Part shown: piece by piece, positions 60,506 through 64,000 of the stretch
How positions within the stretch are numbered: the stretch's first letter is position 1
Layout of the letters: each line of letters starts with the position of its first letter
From: Arthrobacter sp. SPG23
GTDB taxonomy: Bacteria > Actinomycetota > Actinomycetes > Actinomycetales > Micrococcaceae
Assembly: GCF_000876655.1 (NCBI RefSeq)
Contig: NZ_JYCN01000017.1
Coordinates: forward strand, 62,001 to 126,000
Direction of reading: 5' to 3'
DNA length: 64,000 bases
Notes under the pieces: model-generated
Database searches by the model: none
What the model saw: the letters and a program-made list of their open reading frames with translations, nothing else
Told to the model about the DNA's origin: nothing
Translations under genes and position numbers: made by a program

Positions 60506-61282
60506 ATGACCGAAGTTCACCGCGACCGCACGGAACCACGCCCGGCAAGGGCTGCCGGCACTGCCGGCACCGACACAGCAGAGGCGCGTCCCGGCTTGCT
60601 GGAACTTCCCCAGGCACGGCATTGGATCATGTCCGCGGGACTCCTGGGTGCCGCAGTTCTCGGGCTGGGCCTGACCGTGCAATTCCTTCCAGGGGAGACT
60701 GTTATTGAACTGGGCGTCGACCAGGACCTCAGCCGGCATCATTCCGCCATCCTGACGGCCGCAGCGATGGCCTTGAACACCGCCTTCGGCCCTGTTTGCG
60801 GTGTGGTTGTCATTGCCCTGATCGCCTTGATCGTCCTGCTGGTCCGCAGGTCGGCGGTGGACGCGGTCGCGTTCGGTGTGGTGGCGGCGTCGGGGTGGGT
60901 GGCAAGCGAATTCTTCAAGCTCATCATCCGGCGCGACCGGCCCAACCCTGGCCTGTTGCTTGACCCGCTGGCCCCGGAAACCGGCTCGAACAGCTTTCCC
61001 AGCGGTCATGTCGCATTCTCCATCACGCTGGGTTTCGCCCTCTATTGCCTGGTCCGGGGGACACGTTGGGCCCGTCCCGCGGCGGCCGCAGGCGTGGCGC
61101 TGGCACCCGTTGTGGCGTGGTCGAGGCTGTATATCGGGGTCCATTACCCTACGGACGTGGCTGCCTCGTTCCTGGCGGCAGGCGCGGCCCTTGTCCTGCT
61201 CACGGGTCTCTGGAACCGGTTCGCGGCCAGGATCCTTCAGCGTGTGCCCGTCAACGCGGCAACCCGACGTTTTTTGTCCTGA
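60506..61282 (+). CDS. PAP2-family phosphatase (phosphatidic acid phosphatase type 2)
   Basis: A 258-residue membrane protein with six hydrophobic segments. The phosphatase signature is complete: K-x6-RP in KLIIRRDRPNP, SGH in FPSGHVAFS, and R-x5-H in SRLYIGVHYPTD. It should dephosphorylate phosphatidic acid, undecaprenyl pyrophosphate or a related lipid at the outer membrane face. GAAGGAAA precedes ATG 60506. The DedA gene follows with no gap, which fits a lipid-carrier recycling pair. Confidence 0.88.
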   Translation: MTEVHRDRTEPRPARAAGTAGTDTAEARPGLLELPQARHWIMSAGLLGAAVLGLGLTVQFLPGETVIELGVDQDLSRHHSAILTAAAMALNTAFGPVCGVVVIALIALIVLLVRRSAVDAVAFGVVAASGWVASEFFKLIIRRDRPNPGLLLDPLAPETGSNSFPSGHVAFSITLGFALYCLVRGTRWARPAAAAGVALAPVVAWSRLYIGVHYPTDVAASFLAAGAALVLLTGLWNRFAARILQRVPVNAATRRFLS

Positions 61283-61292
61283 GGAGGGCGTC

Positions 61293-62009
61293 ATTCACAT
61301 CGTCCAGGCCTTTGCCGGTTCCCCGGCCTTCGCAGCTTCAACCGGCGGACTGTCCCTGCTTGATCCTGCGGGCCTGCTCCAGGGCCTGGGACCTGCCGCC
61401 TTAGGGGTCATCGCCGCCATGGTCTTCGTCGAATCCGGTGTCCTGTTCCCTTTCCTGCCCGGAGACTCCCTGCTGTTCACCGCCGGTCTGCTGCACCAAC
61501 AGCTGCAGCTCACCCTGCCGGTACTGATCGGCGTGGTCGCGGCGGCGGCTGTGGCCGGGGACCAGGTGGGTTACCTGCTTGGCCGTACATTCGGCAGGCG
61601 ATGGTTCAGGGACGATGCCAGGGTATTGAAGACCGCCCATCTGACCCGGACTGAGGAATTCTTCCACCGCCACGGCGGCCCGGCCATCGTCCTTGCCCGG
61701 TTCGTTCCCCTCGTCCGCACGTATGCGCCGCTGACAGCCGGCATCGCCCGCTACGGGTACAAGGCCTTCACGTTCTGGAACATCATCGGTGCCGTGGCCT
61801 GGGCCGTCTCCGTGACCCTGCTGGGCACGTGGCTGGGACACTTCGAGATCGTCGCCCGGAACATTGATGTGATCGCCGTTGTCATGGTCCTCGTTTCCGT
61901 GCTCCCCTGGGGTATCGAGCTACTCAAACGCCGCCGCACTTTACGGGCCGCCGAGCGGGAAGTCGCGGTGGACGAATCACGTGCCAAAGAACCAGCCACG
62001 GAAGAATAG
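61293..62009 (+). CDS. DedA-family membrane protein, non-standard start
   Basis: About 238 residues: FVESGVLFPFLPGDSLLFTAGLL, GDQVGYLLGRTFGRRWF, and FFHRHGGPAIVLARFVPLVRTYAPLTAGI with the conserved F-x-R-x3-P-x-x-R of DedA proteins (undecaprenyl-phosphate or phospholipid flippases). No ATG, GTG or TTG fits: GAGGAGG at 61281-61287 sits 5 bases before an ATT at 61293. The only nearby standard start is GTG 61242 inside the phosphatase gene, with a poor ribosome site. I give ATT as best guess. Followed 5 bases later by the response regulator. Confidence 0.8.
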   Translation: MHIVQAFAGSPAFAASTGGLSLLDPAGLLQGLGPAALGVIAAMVFVESGVLFPFLPGDSLLFTAGLLHQQLQLTLPVLIGVVAAAAVAGDQVGYLLGRTFGRRWFRDDARVLKTAHLTRTEEFFHRHGGPAIVLARFVPLVRTYAPLTAGIARYGYKAFTFWNIIGAVAWAVSVTLLGTWLGHFEIVARNIDVIAVVMVLVSVLPWGIELLKRRRTLRAAEREVAVDESRAKEPATEE

Positions 62010-62014
62010 CCGTC

Positions 62015-62689
62015 ATGACAACGGATATCCTGCCCGCCCTGCTTCTGGTCGAAGACGATGCCGCCCTGGGTCCCCTCATCGTTGAACTTCTTGGCATCGA
62101 CTTCCGGATCCGGCTGGTTGCCAACGGGAGGGATGGCCTTCATCTCGGCCTGACAGAAGCCTGGGACGTGATGATCATCGACCGCGGGCTGCCTGGGATG
62201 GACGGCGTGGAGCTTATAACTGCCTTGCGTTCGAAGGGAGTCGCGGCTCCGATCCTCATTTTGACCGCACTGGGTTCCACGGAAGACAAAGTCAACGGCC
62301 TGGATGCAGGTGCGAACGACTACATGACCAAGCCGTTCGACGTCGCAGAGCTCAGCGCCCGGCTCCGTGCCTTGACCCGGAGCTTCACCCGCGCCCGGCC
62401 CCTGCTCAGCATCGGGGATTGGGAACTGGACACAACCTCCCGGTCCATCCGCTCCGTGTACGGGCCGTTGGTTTCCCTCACGGCGAAGGAGACCGAACTC
62501 CTGGCCGCGTTCGCCAACGAGCCAACACGGGTCTTCACCCGTGACGAGCTGCTTTCGTCCCTGTTCCAGCCCACTGACCAGCCTGGCGTCATCGACACCT
62601 ACGTGCACCACCTTCGCCGAAAAATCGCCAGGACCGTCATCCGCACCGTCCACGGTGTGGGATACCAGATCGGTGACGCCCATGAATGA
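62015..62689 (+). CDS. OmpR-family response regulator
   Basis: A 224-residue two-domain regulator. The receiver has the acidic pair in LLVEDD, phospho-acceptor Asp in VMIIDRGLPGMDG (about 56), and ending Lys in YMTKPFD. The C-terminal winged helix has LTAKETELLAAFANEP and TYVHHLRRKI. It overlaps the histidine kinase gene by 8 bases. It may control the phosphatase/DedA genes directly upstream, a frequent arrangement for envelope-stress systems. Confidence 0.9.
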   Translation: MTTDILPALLLVEDDAALGPLIVELLGIDFRIRLVANGRDGLHLGLTEAWDVMIIDRGLPGMDGVELITALRSKGVAAPILILTALGSTEDKVNGLDAGANDYMTKPFDVAELSARLRALTRSFTRARPLLSIGDWELDTTSRSIRSVYGPLVSLTAKETELLAAFANEPTRVFTRDELLSSLFQPTDQPGVIDTYVHHLRRKIARTVIRTVHGVGYQIGDAHE

Positions 62690-63710
62690 GGCACCCGCCG
62701 GGGGCGACGGTCCCGACCGCGCAACCCTTCGGCGGGCGGCCCTCAAGGTTGCCGTCCGGATCAGCGCAGCGTGCGCCGTCATGGTCCTCTGCCTTCTCGC
62801 CGGGGCCGCCTTCTACCTCACGAACCAGCTGGCCCACCCCGCCGTGCCCGGCTCGGGAGTGCCGGCCCCGGATTATGCCTACCTCGATGCGAAGGACCTG
62901 TTCGAAGCCCTGATCATCGCCGGCGTGGCTGGCATCGTCCTGGCCGGAGGCGTCGGCTGGGCCAGTGCACGAAGCGCCATTAAGCCTTTGGCAAAAGCAC
63001 TGGCACTGCAGCGGAGGTTTGTCCAGGATGCCAGCCACGAATTGCGCACCCCGCTGGCGATCCTGGACGCCCGTATTCAGCTAGCCCAGCGCCACGCAAT
63101 ACCGGATTCGGAACCCGGGAAGGCTCTGGCCCGGATCCGTGACGACACGGCTGCGCTGACGGCCATCGTCAACGAACTCCTGCTTGCGGCGACCGGGGCG
63201 CAACAGGACGCACCGACAGAACCTACTGACCTGGCCGACGTGACCGCCGCCGTTGCCGAGAGCCTGCAGCAACTGGCGCGTAACCGGGGCATCAGTGTTG
63301 TGGTCCGCAACGAAGGCCGTCCACTTGCCTGGATCGACGTAGGGAGCCTGCGCCGTGCCGTGCTCGCACTGGCCGACAACGCCCTGACGCACACCCCCGC
63401 CGGCGGCCGGATCACGCTCACCGCGGTCTCGGACAAACACCAGGCCGTAATTACGGTGGCGGATACCGGCCCGGGAATAACCGGAGTGGACCAGGACAGG
63501 ATTTTCGAAAGGTTTGTCAGGACCCAGGGCCACCAGGGCACGCAGCGCAGCTTCGGCATCGGTCTGTCCCTGGTCCGCGACATCGCGTCGGGCGCCGGCG
63601 GGAGCGTTCAGATCGCCCGGACCGGTCCGGCGGGAACCACCATGCGGTTGGCGCTGCCATTGGCTGCCAGTGGAGAAGCGCCTCCTGCGGGTTCCCGCGA
63701 AAACTCTTGA
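62682..63710 (+). CDS. Sensor histidine kinase
   Basis: A 342-residue membrane kinase. Two helices (about 22-45 and 82-102) flank a short extracytoplasmic loop of about 36 residues (contains PGSGVPAPDYAY). HisKA H-box FVQDASHELRTPLAIL near 112 has the phospho-His; N-box ALADNALTHTPAGG, G1 VADTGPGI and G2 RSFGIGLSLV complete the ATPase domain. No HAMP domain is evident. The small loop suggests sensing of a membrane or metal signal. Partner of the overlapping response regulator. Confidence 0.9.
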   Translation: MNEAPAGGDGPDRATLRRAALKVAVRISAACAVMVLCLLAGAAFYLTNQLAHPAVPGSGVPAPDYAYLDAKDLFEALIIAGVAGIVLAGGVGWASARSAIKPLAKALALQRRFVQDASHELRTPLAILDARIQLAQRHAIPDSEPGKALARIRDDTAALTAIVNELLLAATGAQQDAPTEPTDLADVTAAVAESLQQLARNRGISVVVRNEGRPLAWIDVGSLRRAVLALADNALTHTPAGGRITLTAVSDKHQAVITVADTGPGITGVDQDRIFERFVRTQGHQGTQRSFGIGLSLVRDIASGAGGSVQIARTGPAGTTMRLALPLAASGEAPPAGSRENS

Positions 63711-63714
63711 CCGG

Positions 63715-63744
63715 CGATACTTACCGATATATCGTTAATTATCG
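63715..63744 (+). promoter_or_regulatory. 30-bp near-perfect palindrome upstream of the PadR gene
   Basis: Left half cgatacttaccgata (63715-63729) pairs with the right half 63730-63744 at 13 of 15 positions, with cgatatatcg at its centre. It lies 40 bases upstream of the PadR-family ATG and just after the kinase stop. Such GATA/TATC-rich palindromes are typical autoregulatory operators of PadR proteins. Confidence 0.6.
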
Positions 63745-63783
63745 CCGATGGTCGGTGATAAGAAGCGGAAGGACGATGCCATC

Positions 63784-64000
63784 ATGAGAGGCATTCACGA
63801 CAAATTTTCAGACAACGGCCCGGAACGGGGCCGTTTCGAGCGAGGCCGCAGCCGCCGCGGACCCCACGGACATGGCGGCGGCGGATTCGGGCGGGGCTTC
63901 GGCCCAGGCTTCGGGCCGGGTTTTGGACCTGGTTTCGGACCAGGCGGCCCGCGCAGGGCCAACAGGGGCGATGTCCGCTCGGCCATTCTGTCCCTCCTGG
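63784..64000 (+). CDS. PadR-family regulator with Gly-rich N-terminal extension, 3' truncated
   Basis: The window ends 72 codons into this gene. After a charged start (RGIHDKFSDNGPERGRFERG) comes a Gly/Phe-rich tract, with GFGPG repeated four times in tandem, then RRANRGDVRSAILSLL, the usual opening of a PadR winged helix. GGAAGGA lies 10 bases upstream of ATG 63784. Gly/His/Arg-rich tails on PadR proteins occur in actinobacteria and may bind metal or nucleic acid; the role here is unknown. The rest lies outside the window. Confidence 0.75.
   Translation, partial: MRGIHDKFSDNGPERGRFERGRSRRGPHGHGGGGFGRGFGPGFGPGFGPGFGPGGPRRANRGDVRSAILSLL

Noticed and set aside
1..64000. CRISPR arrays, prophage, conjugative or transposon genes, rRNA and tRNA genes.
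   Set aside because: None recognised on either strand; repeats found are short hairpins, operators and small tandem duplications.

Overview
The window is high-GC, gene-dense bacterial DNA. I place it in a soil actinobacterium of the Arthrobacter/Pseudarthrobacter group (Micrococcaceae). This rests on gene content: a DUF222-HNH (13E12-type) protein, an aromatic-degradation gene set of Corynebacterium/Rhodococcus style, short-LID adenylate kinase, and GTG/TTG starts. No sequence comparison could be run. No rRNA, tRNA, CRISPR array or insertion sequence was found. No gene-free gap exceeds about 275 bases.

Left part, 1-21.9 kb, is an aromatic and phenylpropanoid catabolic region. A 5'-truncated HNH protein is followed by a divergent acyl-CoA set: enoyl-CoA hydratase and 3-hydroxyacyl-CoA dehydrogenase on minus, aldehyde dehydrogenase and a PcaF-like thiolase on plus. 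Next comes a vanillate module: VanB, VanA, a PadR-type VanR and a VanK-like symporter, with clear palindromic operators sitting in the promoters. After a GNAT protein and an extra-operonic adenylate kinase lies an eight-gene operon under an IclR regulator. Its order matches, reversed, the Corynebacterium glutamicum 4-cresol cluster creC-creJ. It encodes a split PEP-synthase-like phenol phosphorylating enzyme (CreI+CreH), a P450 with its own ferredoxin and reductase (CreJ, F, E), an HD-domain phosphatase (CreD), an alcohol dehydrogenase (CreG) and an aldehyde dehydrogenase (CreC). Together they should convert 4-cresol to 4-hydroxybenzoate through phosphorylated intermediates. Vanillate and 4-hydroxybenzoate both lead towards protocatechuate.

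Middle part, 21.9-37.9 kb, is mixed: an acyltransferase-3 membrane protein; a NodB-like deacetylase fused to a NodC-like glycosyltransferase, whose upstream partner is joined to it by a one-base homopolymer frameshift; a 5'-3' exonuclease; an SDR; a LacI regulator with a sugar porter and a perfect 14-bp operator; YqeY; an MFS carrier; gamma-glutamyltranspeptidase; a VOC protein; and a D-2-hydroxyacid dehydrogenase/D-threonine-aldolase-like pair.

Right part, 38-64 kb, starts with a MatC-type transporter, a class III CoA-transferase and a fused AccD-AccA carboxyltransferase under a GntR/FCD regulator, perhaps an alternative malonate route. Then comes a MarR-controlled single gene fusing GTP cyclohydrolase II (RibA) to an HsaA/HpaB-like flavin monooxygenase, the most unusual protein in the window. 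A LysR-PrpF-MatC set follows. The rest is accessory and housekeeping genes (amidohydrolase, HrpB helicase, PAP2 phosphatase, DedA, a two-component system) ending in a PadR regulator cut by the window edge.

A recurring oddity is decay by in-frame internal deletion. A GNAT protein, an MFS exporter and an AAA ATPase all keep normal ends but lack their middles, and a glyoxalase-like gene is cut off after its first exon-sized stretch of about 28 codons. A recurrent hairpin stem (GGAGGACGACGGCGG or its core) occurs at three sites.
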